This document shows, piece after piece, positions 39,880 to 49,336 of a stretch of DNA of 64,000 bases. Under the pieces are notes generated by a model that saw only the letters and a program-made list of their open reading frames with translations, ran no database searches and was not told the DNA's origin. The stretch's first letter is position 1, and each line of letters starts with the position of its first letter. A program made the translations under genes and the position numbers. Source of the stretch: Sanguibacter keddieii (GTDB lineage Bacteria; Actinomycetota; Actinomycetes; Actinomycetales; Actinomycetaceae); assembly GCF_001064145.1 (NCBI RefSeq), contig NZ_JVOJ01000010.1, positions 30,973 to 94,972 on the forward strand. Direction: 5' to 3'.

Positions 39880-40664
39880 GCGGTGGCCCCCGGAGCCGGA
39901 GCCACACCTGCCTCGGCGGCTGCGGTGGTCTTTTCGCTGATCTTACGCAGCGTGCGAGCGTACACTTCCGCGACCTCCTCGGGGACCGAGGCCCCGAGCT
40001 GCAGCACGTAGTGCGCAGGCAGGCGCAGGAGCTGCACACACACAGCGAGGAAGTCCGCGACGAACTCACGAGCGTCGATCGGCTCGTCATTGTAGCGAGC
40101 CGAGACGACCGAGCCGTACCAGTAGCGGATGAGGATCCTCGCGAGCGTGCGAGGAGTCGTGCCGATCTCGGCACCCTCCTCGTCCACGAAGGACTGGATC
40201 ATCGCAGTGAGGGCTTCCTCCATCTGCTGGGTGCGGTACTTGTAGTGTGCGTGTGCAGGGTGCGTCTCAGATGAGGACTCGGCCCACAGGACACAGTCCA
40301 GTGCGATGGCCGCGTCGGCACCGGGCTTCATGGCGAAGCGCATCTCCCCGACCGCCCAGTCAACAAACGAGCCTGCGGTGATACCGCCCTCGTCGAACCC
40401 GCCTTCTGCCTCCTCGTTAATGGAGACGTCGAAGAGCGCGTTCATCTCCTCATGACGCTGGATCGCGCTGCGCAGGATGGCTTCCTTCGAGGGGAAGTGA
40501 TAGACCACCGCGGGGTGCGAAATGCCGACTCGGCGGCCAAGGTCACGCAGGGAAAAGCCGTTATAGCCTCGCTCTGCAATCAGAACCATCGCTGCCGAGA
40601 GGATGGATTCACGCGTCGCCTGTCCTACGGAGTAGGCGCCACGGGCCTTCCTCTGGGTTGTCAT
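39876..40664 (-). CDS. TetR-family transcriptional regulator
   Basis: 262 aa from the ATG at 40664, chosen for its AGGAG. The HTH lies at about residues 16-65: ILSAAMVLIAERGYNGFSLRDLG and VGISHPAVVYHFPSKEAIL. The rest is a ligand-binding/dimer domain. It is coupled to the serine-hydrolase gene and may regulate it. The promoter lies in the 75 bp between this gene and clpB, which ends at 40740 upstream of it on the same strand. Confidence 0.93.
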   Translation of the reverse strand: MTTQRKARGAYSVGQATRESILSAAMVLIAERGYNGFSLRDLGRRVGISHPAVVYHFPSKEAILRSAIQRHEEMNALFDVSINEEAEGGFDEGGITAGSFVDWAVGEMRFAMKPGADAAIALDCVLWAESSSETHPAHAHYKYRTQQMEEALTAMIQSFVDEEGAEIGTTPRTLARILIRYWYGSVVSARYNDEPIDAREFVADFLAVCVQLLRLPAHYVLQLGASVPEEVAEVYARTLRKISEKTTAAAEAGVAPAPGATA

Positions 40665-40739
40665 ATCATCTCCTGCTGTTGCGGGCACCACATACCGAGT
40701 GACCGAAATACACACTGGTAGTTAGTGTACCGCGTAATC

Positions 40740-43352
40740 TCAGGGTTTATCAACATTCATGACAAGCCCGTCGAAGGAATCGTTGATGTCAACTGTCACA
40801 TTCTGACCATCTTGAACGTCTCCGCTGAGCAGCAGCTTGGCCAGTCGATCGCCAATCTCGCGCTGGATCAAGCGGCGCAGCGGGCGCGCCCCGAAGGCCG
40901 GATCATAGCCGACTCGAGCGAGCCATCCACGGGCCGGTTCGGTCACTGTCAAACCGATGCGACGCTCGCGCAGACGAGACTCCAGCGACGCGACGAGCAA
41001 ATCGACGATCTCGCCCAGATTTTCGCGGGTAAGAGCGTCAAACATGACCGTCTCATCCAACCGATTAAGGAACTCCGGACGGAAGGCCGCCGACACGACC
41101 GACATGACAGACTCCCGCTTCTCTTCGGATGTCAAGTCAGGGTCCGCCAGGAACTGCGATCCGAGGTTCGAGGTGAGGATCAGAATGGTGTTGCGGAAGT
41201 CGACCGTCCGCCCCTGTCCGTCGGTGAGACGTCCATCATCCAGAACCTGCAATAGAATGTCGAAAATCTCAGGATCGGCCTTCTCCACCTCGTCCAGCAG
41301 AACGACTGAATAGGGACGACGACGCACCGCCTCGGTCAGCTGACCGCCCTGCTCGTAGCCCACGTACCCCGGAGGGGCACCGACGAGGCGCGCCACCGAG
41401 TGCTTTTCGGAGTACTCGGACATGTCGATACGCACCATCGCACGCTCGTCGTCGAAGAGGAACTCCGCGAGCGCCTTGGCCAGTTCCGTCTTACCCACGC
41501 CCGTCGGGCCGAGGAAAAGGAACGAACCGGTCGGACGGTTCGGGTCGGACAGGCCCGCGCGAGAGCGACGGACCGCATCGGACACCGCACGCACGGCATC
41601 TTTCTGACCGATGAGGCGCTTTCCGAGCTCATCCTCCATGTGCAGGAGCTTGTCGGTCTCCGTTTGCAGGAGCTTACCCGTCGGAATTCCGGTCCACGCC
41701 TCGATCACCTCGGCGATCTCTGCGGGGCCGACCTTCTCGGCGATCATCGGCTCGTCGTCGGTACGGGCATCCTGTGCCTCGGCCTGCGCTTCCGCCTCTG
41801 CGATCTGACGTTCGACTGCCGGGATCTCACCGTTCTGCAGGCGCCCGGCCTCCTCCCAGCGGCCTTCGCGCACAGCCAGGTCAAGCTGAGTGCGCAGCGA
41901 GTCCAGCTGGACGCGCAGGTCACCAACGCGGTTATGACCGGCCTTCTCGGCCTCCCAGCGAGCCGTCAGAGCGCGCAGGCTCTCCTCGCGGTCAGCGAGG
42001 TCGGCGCGCAGCTTGCTCAGCCGCTCCTGGGTCGCCTCATCCAGACCCTCCGGGTCGGACTCGGTCAGGTAGGACTCCTCCATGCGCAGGCGATCCACGC
42101 TGCGGCGCAGCTCGTCGATCTCAACCGGCGAGGAGTCCAGCTCCATGCGCAGACGCGAGGCGGCCTCGTCGATCAGGTCAATCGCCTTGTCGGGCAGCTG
42201 GCGCCCCGTGATGTAGCGGTTCGACAGGGTTGCCGCGGCAACGAGAGCACCGTCGGAGATGGTCACCTTGTGGTGGGCCTCATACTTCGGCGCAATACCA
42301 CGCAGGATCGCAACCGTGTCCTCGACCGAGGGCTCGCCGACGAACACCTGCTGGAAGCGGCGCTCAAGTGCCGGATCCTTTTCGATGTTCTCGCGGTACT
42401 CGTCGAGAGTGGTCGCGCCGACCATGCGCAGCTCGCCGCGGGCGAGCATGGGCTTGAGCATGTTGCCCGCATCCATCGCACCCTCGGAACCACCGCCCGC
42501 ACCAACGACGGTGTGCAGCTCGTCGATGAAGGTGATGATCTGCCCGTCCGAGCGAGAAATCTCGGACAGAACCGCCTTGAGACGCTCCTCGAATTCACCG
42601 CGGTACTTCGCGCCGGCGACCATCGACGCCACGTCGAGGGAGACGAGGCGCTTGTCGCGCAGGGACTCCGGAACGTCGCCCGCGACGATGCGCTGGGCGA
42701 GGCCTTCGACGACGGCCGTCTTGCCGACGCCGGGCTCGCCGATCAGAACCGGGTTGTTCTTGGTACGGCGGGACAGGACCTGCACGACGCGTCGAATCTC
42801 GTTGTCGCGGCCGATAACCGGATCGAGCTTGCCTTCACGCGCAACCTCCGTCAGGTCGCGCCCATACTTGGACAGGGCCTCGAAGGATCCCTCGGGATCC
42901 GCCGAGGTGATCGGATCGGGGCGCAGCTGGGAGAGCGCCTGCGTGAGCGCATCGGCCTCGACGCCACCCTGGGTGAGGATGCGCCCGGCCTCGGTCTGCG
43001 ACGCAGCTAGCGCGATCAGCAGGTGCTCGGTCGAGATGTACTGGTCACCGCCATCCTCGGCGCGCTCGCCGGCGTCGCGAACGACCGCAAGCAGAGCATT
43101 CGAGGGCTGGGCGCTACCAGCGGATGCGCCCTGCGCACTCGGGAGCGCCACGAGGGCATTGCGGGTGCGCGCGCCGATCGCACGCACGTCGGCCCCAACG
43201 GCCTCGAGCAGGGAGAGCGCGATGCCTTCGCGCTGTTCGATCAGTGCTTCAAGCAGGTGGATGGGCTCCACCTGCGGATTACCGGCTGCAGCGGCAGCCT
43301 GGAGCGCAGAGGAGACGGCCTCCTGCGCCTTTGTCGTCATTTCACGTGCCAT
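40740..43352 (-). CDS. clpB: ATP-dependent disaggregase ClpB
   Basis: 870 aa: Clp-N domain, AAA-1 with Walker [10 protein letters not shown] near residue 205, the coiled M-domain (about 405-520, [18 protein letters not shown]), and AAA-2 with Walker [10 protein letters not shown] near residue 605. The hexamer extracts proteins from aggregates with DnaK. It is monocistronic, and a HAIR operator 77 bp upstream places it under HspR with the dnaK operon at 51-55 kb. Confidence 0.98.
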   Translation of the reverse strand: MAREMTTKAQEAVSSALQAAAAAGNPQVEPIHLLEALIEQREGIALSLLEAVGADVRAIGARTRNALVALPSAQGASAGSAQPSNALLAVVRDAGERAEDGGDQYISTEHLLIALAASQTEAGRILTQGGVEADALTQALSQLRPDPITSADPEGSFEALSKYGRDLTEVAREGKLDPVIGRDNEIRRVVQVLSRRTKNNPVLIGEPGVGKTAVVEGLAQRIVAGDVPESLRDKRLVSLDVASMVAGAKYRGEFEERLKAVLSEISRSDGQIITFIDELHTVVGAGGGSEGAMDAGNMLKPMLARGELRMVGATTLDEYRENIEKDPALERRFQQVFVGEPSVEDTVAILRGIAPKYEAHHKVTISDGALVAAATLSNRYITGRQLPDKAIDLIDEAASRLRMELDSSPVEIDELRRSVDRLRMEESYLTESDPEGLDEATQERLSKLRADLADREESLRALTARWEAEKAGHNRVGDLRVQLDSLRTQLDLAVREGRWEEAGRLQNGEIPAVERQIAEAEAQAEAQDARTDDEPMIAEKVGPAEIAEVIEAWTGIPTGKLLQTETDKLLHMEDELGKRLIGQKDAVRAVSDAVRRSRAGLSDPNRPTGSFLFLGPTGVGKTELAKALAEFLFDDERAMVRIDMSEYSEKHSVARLVGAPPGYVGYEQGGQLTEAVRRRPYSVVLLDEVEKADPEIFDILLQVLDDGRLTDGQGRTVDFRNTILILTSNLGSQFLADPDLTSEEKRESVMSVVSAAFRPEFLNRLDETVMFDALTRENLGEIVDLLVASLESRLRERRIGLTVTEPARGWLARVGYDPAFGARPLRRLIQREIGDRLAKLLLSGDVQDGQNVTVDINDSFDGLVMNVDKP

Positions 43353-43428
43353 GAAATCACTCCTCCAAATGGTTTGTCTGGTGGCGTCGAGTCACTCAAC
43401 GCCTTCTGACAGACACAACGAAGCCAAA

Positions 43429-43449
43429 GTTGAGTCTATTCCACTCAAC
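43429..43449 (-). promoter_or_regulatory. HAIR operator of clpB (HspR site)
   Basis: GTTGAGT-N7-ACTCAAC is a perfect palindrome matching HAIR (CTTGAGT-N7-ACTCAAG) at all but the outer bases. A further half-site pair GAGTCACTCAA lies at 43389-43399. Confidence 0.92.
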
Positions 43450-43472
43450 TTGAATTTTGAGGAGGATGTGAG

Positions 43473-44135
43473 TCAGTTCTCGGGCAGCCAGGCAGGACCA
43501 TCAAACCCACGCTGATGCCCACCGGCAGGACCAGGCCCTTCATCATCGTCGAGACCATAACGCTCCTCGAGCGCGCGGAAAAGCTGTAGGGTCGTCGCCA
43601 GCGCACACATCACCTGCTGCACGAGCTGCGCATCCGTCGCGCCATACTCGTAATCAGCATTCACCTCGGCGACAACGCGGTCCCCCTCGTCCTGATCGGC
43701 GACGTACGCCTTCGGCCACAGGAACTCACCGTGCCACGCCTGCAGGAAGTCGCGCAGATCCTCACCACATTCGATGGGAACGAGGCTCCTCATGAAGGCA
43801 ACGATCGACAGCACCTCCCGCGAATCACCGAGGAAGCGGAAGCAGAACAGATGCCCCTCCCAGAAGCCGCAGAGATCCCCATCGCTATCGATACGCCAGG
43901 ACCATCCCTCAGAGTCAAAAAGGAGGCCCAAGCGCTCCTGCGTGATGGGACGAACCATATCGAAACGATTGGCTTCAAACTCCGAATTACCCGTGACAAT
44001 TCCTTCCGGAGGTGCTGCGTTGCTACCCTCCCATTGTTCCATATCAGAGGCAGTATCGTCCGGCAGTTCGCGGCGGCGAGGCGTCTCCTCGCCGCCAGTT
44101 CCCCCGTCGGCATCCGCCCGCCATAGCCAGCCCAT
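43473..44135 (-). CDS. YbjN-like protein
   Basis: 220 aa; AGGGG precedes the ATG. The N-terminal 60 residues are charged and probably disordered. The core (about 65-185), [36 protein letters not shown] to [22 protein letters not shown], has the pattern of YbjN/type III chaperone-like domains in actinobacteria. These are small cytoplasmic proteins of unclear role. It lies directly upstream of the clpB promoter, on the same strand. Confidence 0.75.
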   Translation of the reverse strand: MGWLWRADADGGTGGEETPRRRELPDDTASDMEQWEGSNAAPPEGIVTGNSEFEANRFDMVRPITQERLGLLFDSEGWSWRIDSDGDLCGFWEGHLFCFRFLGDSREVLSIVAFMRSLVPIECGEDLRDFLQAWHGEFLWPKAYVADQDEGDRVVAEVNADYEYGATDAQLVQQVMCALATTLQLFRALEERYGLDDDEGPGPAGGHQRGFDGPAWLPEN

Positions 44136-44494
44136 GATGTACCCCTAGTCGTGCCGATGATTGGTGACGCGCCACTGCGTCGCTACCGATGGGGCGAGAG
44201 CGCGCCGATCGCCCCTGACAGCGGTCTGCACATGCATACCCATTGGCGCCTCCTCAGCTCACCTCATCGTGTTACCAGCACGTGTCTTGGTGCCTTCACA
44301 GTAGCGCAGAAACCGCGAAAAACCAACGCCCCCAACAGGTGAAGCCCCCCGGCTGGGACGCACGATACGACGGCCCGTCACCATCGTCGCAGCTCACCCG
44401 GGGGACCTCGCACCACTTCTTGACAAATGTATTGTTGCTCACATTTTGTTATAGCTCTTGCGAGCGGCGCTTATTTCTATTAAATAAGAAATTT
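44136..44494. other. 359-bp gap, AT-rich on the right
   Basis: No gene. It separates the YbjN-like gene from the end of the DUF418 gene. The part from about 44415 to 44500 is strikingly A+T-rich for this genome and holds the inverted repeat ACAAATGT (44423-44430) / ACATTTTGT (44441-44449), an isolated TTGACA at 44420, and the AT hairpin CTTATTT/AAATAAG near 44469-44487. It may be an operator, or the DUF418 terminator. Confidence 0.45.
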
Positions 44495-45907
44495 TTACTC
44501 GCTTTCGCGCATACTCCCCTGCGCACTCCCACTGCGCTCGGCACTCGGTGCGACGACCGGATCCGCCGCGACCAACGAAGCCTGCGTGACTCCTGCGAGC
44601 ACGTCCGAGCGAACACCGGGAACGGGTACGAAGGCCGGCATCGGCATCTTCTTCGCACTCTTCGCAACCAGCCATCGCAGCGCCCACTCAGCGGGACCGC
44701 GCGACGATCCGAACGCCTCGGCAATGACACAGCCGAGGCCGATCAGCGCCCATACCCCCAGAGCGATCAGTCCGGACACCGCCACGCCCAGCGAACGCAC
44801 GCCACACGCGCCGAGCACGCTGAAGATGAGAATGAAGATCACCGTCTGGGACAGATAGGCGGTCATCGAGCGTCGACCGATCGCGCTAAGGAACGCGCAC
44901 ACAGTACCCAGATTCTCGCGCGGACCGCCACCCACGAGAGCCAGAAGCGCCAGCCAGCCGCACGCACCGGCGACACCGGACGCGTGGAAGATCGGGTAGG
45001 ACCAGGCGGCCGAGCCAACGAACGCCCAATCCAACTGCATGAGCGCAAAAGGCAACCCTCCGAGCACCCCAATCCCCAGGCCGCAGGCCGCGATGCCGGA
45101 CAGCAACGCTCCACGCCCACGCGGGTCCTGAAGGAGACCCCAGCGCGCCACACCCACACCGATCATGACGCAGGGGACCACGAGCGCCGTCAGCACCGTC
45201 GCCGGTGTCGCGACGATCCAGGACCCAAAAGACACCAGCGGATACCAGGCGTTGAGCGGCATGGGACCGTGATATTCCAGCACCATCGGCTCTCGCCCGA
45301 TCATCGCGCCACCCATCCAGAGCCCCGACATGCTGAGGACTGCAACGAGTGAGCCCGCGAGGATGCGAGCCCAGGCGCGCCTCATGACGATCACTTCGGC
45401 GAAGATGACCGCGACGAGGCCGTATGCGCCGATGATGTCTCCCGAAAAGACGATGCCGTGCAGCAGACCGAAGGCGAGCATCCACCACCCGCGGCGACGT
45501 ATCAGGCGCGAGGCCGTACGACGAACGTGACGCTCGATGCTCTCCTCGACAATCTGTCGCTGGACCGGATGCCAGCCGGCGACCACCTCGGCGGGGACGT
45601 TCTGCTCGATGGCCCTACGCTCACGCTCCATCGTGCGCGACGCCATGATCGCCATTCCGAAGCCGAAGAGAAGCGAAAACAGCGGGTAGGCTCGACGATC
45701 GACAAACAGAGTCCGCACCAGATACCACCACTGGTCGGCGCCATTCATCGCTTCGAGCGCCGCATGTCCTGCCTGAGGAGTCTCCGGGAAGTAACTGAGC
45801 CAGAAGGGCACATTCGCCAGTGCAATGAGCGCAAGCATGAAGCCGCGCGCCACATCGGGTGCCGGATATCGAAGCTGGTGTTCTCCCGTGAAAGACAGGG
45901 TGTGCAT
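44495..45907 (-). CDS. DUF418 (YeiB-like) polytopic membrane protein
   Basis: 470 aa; AAGGA precedes the ATG. About ten membrane segments. The N-terminus DVARGFMLALIALANVPFW and LFVDRRAYPLFSLLFGFGMA, and the C-terminal GRRSMTAYLSQTVIFILIF with FGSSRGPAEWALRWL, are the DUF418 hallmarks. These proteins resemble membrane acyltransferases (heparan-alpha-glucosaminide acetyltransferase/OpgC superfamily), but their substrate is unknown. A terminator separates it from the paralogue cluster upstream. Confidence 0.88.
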   Translation of the reverse strand: MHTLSFTGEHQLRYPAPDVARGFMLALIALANVPFWLSYFPETPQAGHAALEAMNGADQWWYLVRTLFVDRRAYPLFSLLFGFGMAIMASRTMERERRAIEQNVPAEVVAGWHPVQRQIVEESIERHVRRTASRLIRRRGWWMLAFGLLHGIVFSGDIIGAYGLVAVIFAEVIVMRRAWARILAGSLVAVLSMSGLWMGGAMIGREPMVLEYHGPMPLNAWYPLVSFGSWIVATPATVLTALVVPCVMIGVGVARWGLLQDPRGRGALLSGIAACGLGIGVLGGLPFALMQLDWAFVGSAAWSYPIFHASGVAGACGWLALLALVGGGPRENLGTVCAFLSAIGRRSMTAYLSQTVIFILIFSVLGACGVRSLGVAVSGLIALGVWALIGLGCVIAEAFGSSRGPAEWALRWLVAKSAKKMPMPAFVPVPGVRSDVLAGVTQASLVAADPVVAPSAERSGSAQGSMRESE

Positions 45908-45942
45908 GGTGTCCTTACTCGTCGTGGTCTCAGTGCGACAAA

Positions 45943-45978
45943 GGGGCGAGGCCGGAGATCGTTTCCGGGCCTCGCCCC
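45943..45978 (-). terminator. terminator of membrane paralogue 1
   Basis: GGGGCGAGGCC and GGCCTCGCCCC with adjoining GGA/TCC form a long stem with one bulge around a 7-nt loop, 17 bp after the stop. Confidence 0.8.
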
Positions 45979-45995
45979 TGATTGCGTCGCGCGGG

Positions 45996-46724
45996 TCAGT
46001 ACATCGCTGACATCATGGCCTGCTGCTGAAGCTCTTTGTGCTTGCTGCCGGCTCGAACGACGAGGACGATGCCCACGATCAGCAGAACGACGCCGGACAC
46101 ACCAACCACGGTGCTCCACAGGAATGAGTTGCCAACCGTGTTCGTAAAATCATTGGGGCTCATGCTCATGCCCGACAAGCTTGCCTTCTGATCGACGCCT
46201 TCGCAGCGGACCGTGTAGGTGCCCTTGTTCAGGCCGTCGATGAAGTAGATCGACTTATCGCTCTGGAACGGGGACATGTCGTACGCGTTGTTGCCCGAGT
46301 CAACCATCTTGCACGTAGTCGCCTCGCCACCCGAGATCATGATCATGTAGCTACCGACTCCGGTGACCTCGACGGTGCCGCCGTTCGAGAAGGAGGTACC
46401 TTGAGACAGAGCGCTAGTCATATCCGTGACACCCTGGAACCACAGGACGAAGAAAAGGATGGGAGCCGCGACAAAAGACGCGAGGACGCCGAGGACGATG
46501 AGGATGATGCCGGGGGCTTTGCTGGGACCCTTCACGGTGGGCATCGCGACCGGACCACCGTAGCCTCCTCCCTGGAAGTTCTGAGGCCCTCCCTGCATCG
46601 GCATACCCTGCATGGGCATTCCCTGCATGGGCATTCCCTGCATCGGAGCGCCCGCTCCGTTGTCACCGTACTGGGGCCAGGGTGTGCCCTGATCGCCAGG
46701 AACACCGTAGGGGGAATTCGACAT
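45996..46724 (-). CDS. two-TM membrane protein, paralogue 1
   Basis: 242 aa. The cytoplasmic N-terminus is Gly/Pro/Gln-rich and contains four near-identical MQGMP pentads (residues 28-46). It continues with TM1 (about 72-94), an extracellular domain of about 100 residues with one Cys pair (CKMV and VRCEG), TM2 (about 203-226) and a short basic tail ending QQAMMSAMY. It shares MSN-GVPGDQGTPWPQYG with paralogue 2 and the overall plan with paralogues 2 and 3. Family unknown to me. Confidence 0.82.
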   Translation of the reverse strand: MSNSPYGVPGDQGTPWPQYGDNGAGAPMQGMPMQGMPMQGMPMQGGPQNFQGGGYGGPVAMPTVKGPSKAPGIILIVLGVLASFVAAPILFFVLWFQGVTDMTSALSQGTSFSNGGTVEVTGVGSYMIMISGGEATTCKMVDSGNNAYDMSPFQSDKSIYFIDGLNKGTYTVRCEGVDQKASLSGMSMSPNDFTNTVGNSFLWSTVVGVSGVVLLIVGIVLVVRAGSKHKELQQQAMMSAMY

Positions 46725-47012
46725 GTGCGTGCCTTCCTGAAGGAAATTTTACTTAAGCATAACAATGCGGAACACGGACTGGACAGTGCGCCGACGCGAT
46801 TGAAACGCTCAGATACCCCTCGATCGTACGCTGTTTTCTCCCGTGAGGGAAAACGCCAGAGGGAACCGCAAAGGGGACGAGGCCCGGGATAGTCCCCCAG
46901 CCTCGTCCCCTGTTGTGGAGCTTGAGTCAGCGCACGGCGCTCAGCATGGCTTCCTGCGTGATGCGGCGGCGCTTGCCGTTCACATTCACCAGGAGGACGA
47001 TGCCGACGATCA
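46671..47012. repeat. long direct repeat, copy 1 (with 47552-47895)
   Basis: It spans the 5' end of paralogue 1, its leader and the 3' end of paralogue 2. Long identical blocks recur about 882 bp further on, including the leader word TTAAGCATAACAATGC, the terminator, and the last 40 or so codons. Confidence 0.88.
46873..46910 (-). terminator. terminator of membrane paralogue 2
   Basis: GGGGACGAGGC and GCCTCGTCCCC form an 11-bp stem, 16 bp after the stop; lies inside the duplicated segment. Confidence 0.75.
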
Positions 47013-47607
47013 TGATGAATGTGCCGCTCACGCCGACGACACTACTCCAGATGAACGCAGTAGTAGTCGAGGAGGTCAAGTCCTCTGCGCTCATGGGCAG
47101 TCCCGTGATCGTCGCGTCAGAGTCCAGGCCTTCGCACTCGATCGTGTACGTGCCCTCCATCAAACCATCGCGGTAATAAATCTGCGAGCTTCCTTCCAGC
47201 CGCTCCATATCCCATGCTTTATTACCATCTTTGACCAACATGCACCCACTCGCTGTGCCGGGCGCAACGGACACGGTGTAGCTGCCATTGCTACCGACCT
47301 CGACGGTCCCATAGTTGCGCACGACGGTACCATTCGCCATGTTTTCAGTCGCGCCCGAGACACCCTGGAACATGAGGACGCAAAAAATGATAGGGGCGAC
47401 GATCAGCATCATGAGCAAGCCGACGACGATCATGATTATGCCGGGGGCTCGACTGGGTAGTTTCATGGTCGGCATGACCGTGGGTCCGCTGTAACCGCCA
47501 CCCGGGTAGGTGCCCTGAGCGGGCATCGCGTCGTTCGCACCATCTTGTCCATACTGGGGCCAGGGTGTGCCCTGATCGCCAGGAACACCGGAGGGGGGAT
47601 TCGACAT
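46927..47607 (-). CDS. two-TM membrane protein, paralogue 2
   Basis: 226 aa from the ATG at 47607. The start MSNPPSGVPGDQGTPWPQYG is almost that of paralogue 1, while the end VNVNGKRRRITQEAMLSAVR is identical to paralogue 3, so the gene looks like a mosaic of its neighbours. TM1 is about residues 54-77 (APGIIMIVVGLLMMLIVAP), the extracellular domain has the Cys pair GCMLV and IECEG, and TM2 is about 188-212. Function unknown; an envelope role is likely. Confidence 0.82.
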   Translation of the reverse strand: MSNPPSGVPGDQGTPWPQYGQDGANDAMPAQGTYPGGGYSGPTVMPTMKLPSRAPGIIMIVVGLLMMLIVAPIIFCVLMFQGVSGATENMANGTVVRNYGTVEVGSNGSYTVSVAPGTASGCMLVKDGNKAWDMERLEGSSQIYYRDGLMEGTYTIECEGLDSDATITGLPMSAEDLTSSTTTAFIWSSVVGVSGTFIMIVGIVLLVNVNGKRRRITQEAMLSAVR

Positions 47608-47895
47608 GTGCGTGCCTTCCTGAAGAAAAGTTTGCTTAAGCATAACAATGCAGCAGGCAGACTGAACAGTGCGCCGACGCGATTGGAACGCTGAGATAAC
47701 CCTCGATCGTACGCTGTTTCCTGCCGTGGGGGAAAGCATCAGAGGGAACCAGAAAGGGGACGAGGCCCGGGATGGTTCCCCAGCCTCGTCCCCTGTTGTG
47801 GAGCTTGAGTCAGCGCACGGCGCTCAGCATGGCTTCCTGCGTGATGCGGCGGCGCTTGCCGTTCACATTCACCAGGAGGACGATGCCGACGATCA
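47552..47895. repeat. long direct repeat, copy 2 (with 46671-47012)
   Basis: Covers the start and leader of paralogue 2 and the terminator and 3' end of paralogue 3. The high identity across coding and non-coding parts implies recent duplication or gene conversion. Confidence 0.88.
47756..47793 (-). terminator. terminator of membrane paralogue 3
   Basis: GGGGACGAGGC and GCCTCGTCCCC, the duplicate of the hairpin at 46873, 16 bp after the stop. Confidence 0.75.
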
Positions 47896-48463
47896 GGACG
47901 ATCAGGCCGACAACACCAACAACGGTTCCCCACACGAAGGGCATGACGAAGACCTTTGTCACAGCCTCAGGCGACGCGTTGACTGCGGTAATGTTCGCAC
48001 TGCTGGCGATGCGTTCACACCGCAGCTTGTACTGGCCTGCAGGAATACCTGATGCACTGTAGACGCCCTTTTTATCCTTATAGGGGGTGAGTTGGTACAG
48101 CTTGCCACCCGCATCCATGAGGAAGCATGCGGGGTCAGCGCCGTCGGTGGTAACCGTGAATTCGCCATCCGCAGTCACGGTCACAATGCTGTCGTTGGCC
48201 GTCGTACCGCCCTTGACCGCATTACCATCAGTGCCGGCCACACCGACGAAAATCGTGGCGACGAAGACGATCGGCGCGATGGCGACCATGAGCACCACGC
48301 CGAGAACGAGCGTTGTAATGGCACCGCCTCGACCGGGCAGCTTCGGCATGACCACCGGAGCGGGAGCACCGTAGCCCTGCGGAGCTGCGGCACCCGGGTA
48401 GGCAGTACCGTTCGTGGGCACCGCGCCCGGCTGGCCCGCGGGACCGTAGGAGGGATTCGACAT
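47810..48463 (-). CDS. two-TM membrane protein, paralogue 3
   Basis: 217 aa from the ATG at 48463. The N-terminus MSNPSYGPAGQPGAVPTNG is more divergent than those of the other two. TM1 is about residues 47-72 (GGAITTLVLGVVLMVAIAPI), the extracellular domain has the Cys pair ACFLMD and LRCERI, TM2 is about 178-203, and the C-terminal 20 residues equal those of paralogue 2. It is the first of three separately terminated genes in a row, so each probably has its own promoter. Confidence 0.82.
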   Translation of the reverse strand: MSNPSYGPAGQPGAVPTNGTAYPGAAAPQGYGAPAPVVMPKLPGRGGAITTLVLGVVLMVAIAPIVFVATIFVGVAGTDGNAVKGGTTANDSIVTVTADGEFTVTTDGADPACFLMDAGGKLYQLTPYKDKKGVYSASGIPAGQYKLRCERIASSANITAVNASPEAVTKVFVMPFVWGTVVGVVGLIVLIVGIVLLVNVNGKRRRITQEAMLSAVR

Positions 48464-48595
48464 GTCTGTGCCTTTCTGATGAGAATTCTGCTCGACCGGG
48501 AGTGAGGCGTGCAGATTGATGAGAACGTGCCAACATAGCACATCAATGTCCCCGCTTGGGATCGGCGGGGAAAAATTCCGAGTTCTGGTCGTGTG

Positions 48596-49336
48596 TCAGC
48601 TCAGCGACACTCCGCTCAGACGCTCCTCGCGCAGCTCGGCAACACCCGGCACATCGAGCGGCTCCAGCGTCGCACCCGTGGCGCGCTCAAGCAGCAAGTC
48701 CGCCAGCTCGGGGTTGCGGGCAAGAGCGGGGCCGTGCATGTAGGTGGCGATGACGGAGCCCTGAACGGCACCGTCGTAGCGCACCTCGGGCGCTTCTTCC
48801 CCCTGGGGCGTGCCGTTTCCAACACCGGAGATGACGCGTCCCAGCGGGGAGGCGTCGGGGCCGAGGACGGTGCCGCCCCCGTGGTTTTCGAAGCCGGTGA
48901 GGGTCTGTGTCAGGCCATCGAGGACGGGCTCACAGACGAGCTCGCCGATCGCTCGGTGCCCCTGGGGGCGCGTCGTAATGTCGAGGACACCCATGCCGGG
49001 AACGCGCACGCCGCGCGCGTCCTCGTACCAGTGGCCAAGAACCTGCAGCGAGGCGCAGATCGCGAGGAGCGGGCGACCCGCGTCGAGGGCTCGGGCGAGA
49101 CCGGAGGTGCCACGGAACTTGTCGGCCGCGAGCGCCTGGGCGGTGTCCTCGCCGCCGCCGAGCGTGTAGATGTCCAGGCTGTCCGGAATCTCCTCGGTCA
49201 AGCCGACATGAACGACCTCGGCGTCAATACCGCGCCTGCGGGCACGCTCGGCGAGGATCAGAGCATTACCGCTGTCGCCGTAGGTACCCAGGACCTCGGG
49301 CATGAGGACGCCGATTCGCAGCGCGGAGGAGCTCAT
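48596..49336 (-). CDS. gatD: lipid II isoglutaminyl synthase, glutaminase subunit GatD
   Basis: 246 aa. Class I glutamine amidotransferase fold with the nucleophile Cys in LLAICASLQVLG and the catalytic His in TYMHGPALARNP. GatD releases ammonia from glutamine and passes it to MurT to amidate D-Glu of lipid II. The usual GGYQ next to the Cys is ASLQ here. Its start overlaps the murT stop (ATGA). Confidence 0.95.
   Translation of the reverse strand: MSSSALRIGVLMPEVLGTYGDSGNALILAERARRRGIDAEVVHVGLTEEIPDSLDIYTLGGGEDTAQALAADKFRGTSGLARALDAGRPLLAICASLQVLGHWYEDARGVRVPGMGVLDITTRPQGHRAIGELVCEPVLDGLTQTLTGFENHGGGTVLGPDASPLGRVISGVGNGTPQGEEAPEVRYDGAVQGSVIATYMHGPALARNPELADLLLERATGATLEPLDVPGVAELREERLSGVSLS

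Noticed and set aside
44420..44455. strong plus-strand promoter (TTGACA ... TATAGC)
   Set aside because: The spacing between the two hexamers is 24 bp and no rightward gene follows.
48550..48570. terminator of gatD
   Set aside because: CCCCGC/GCGGGG gives only six pairs, and the A run is on the wrong side for minus-strand transcription.
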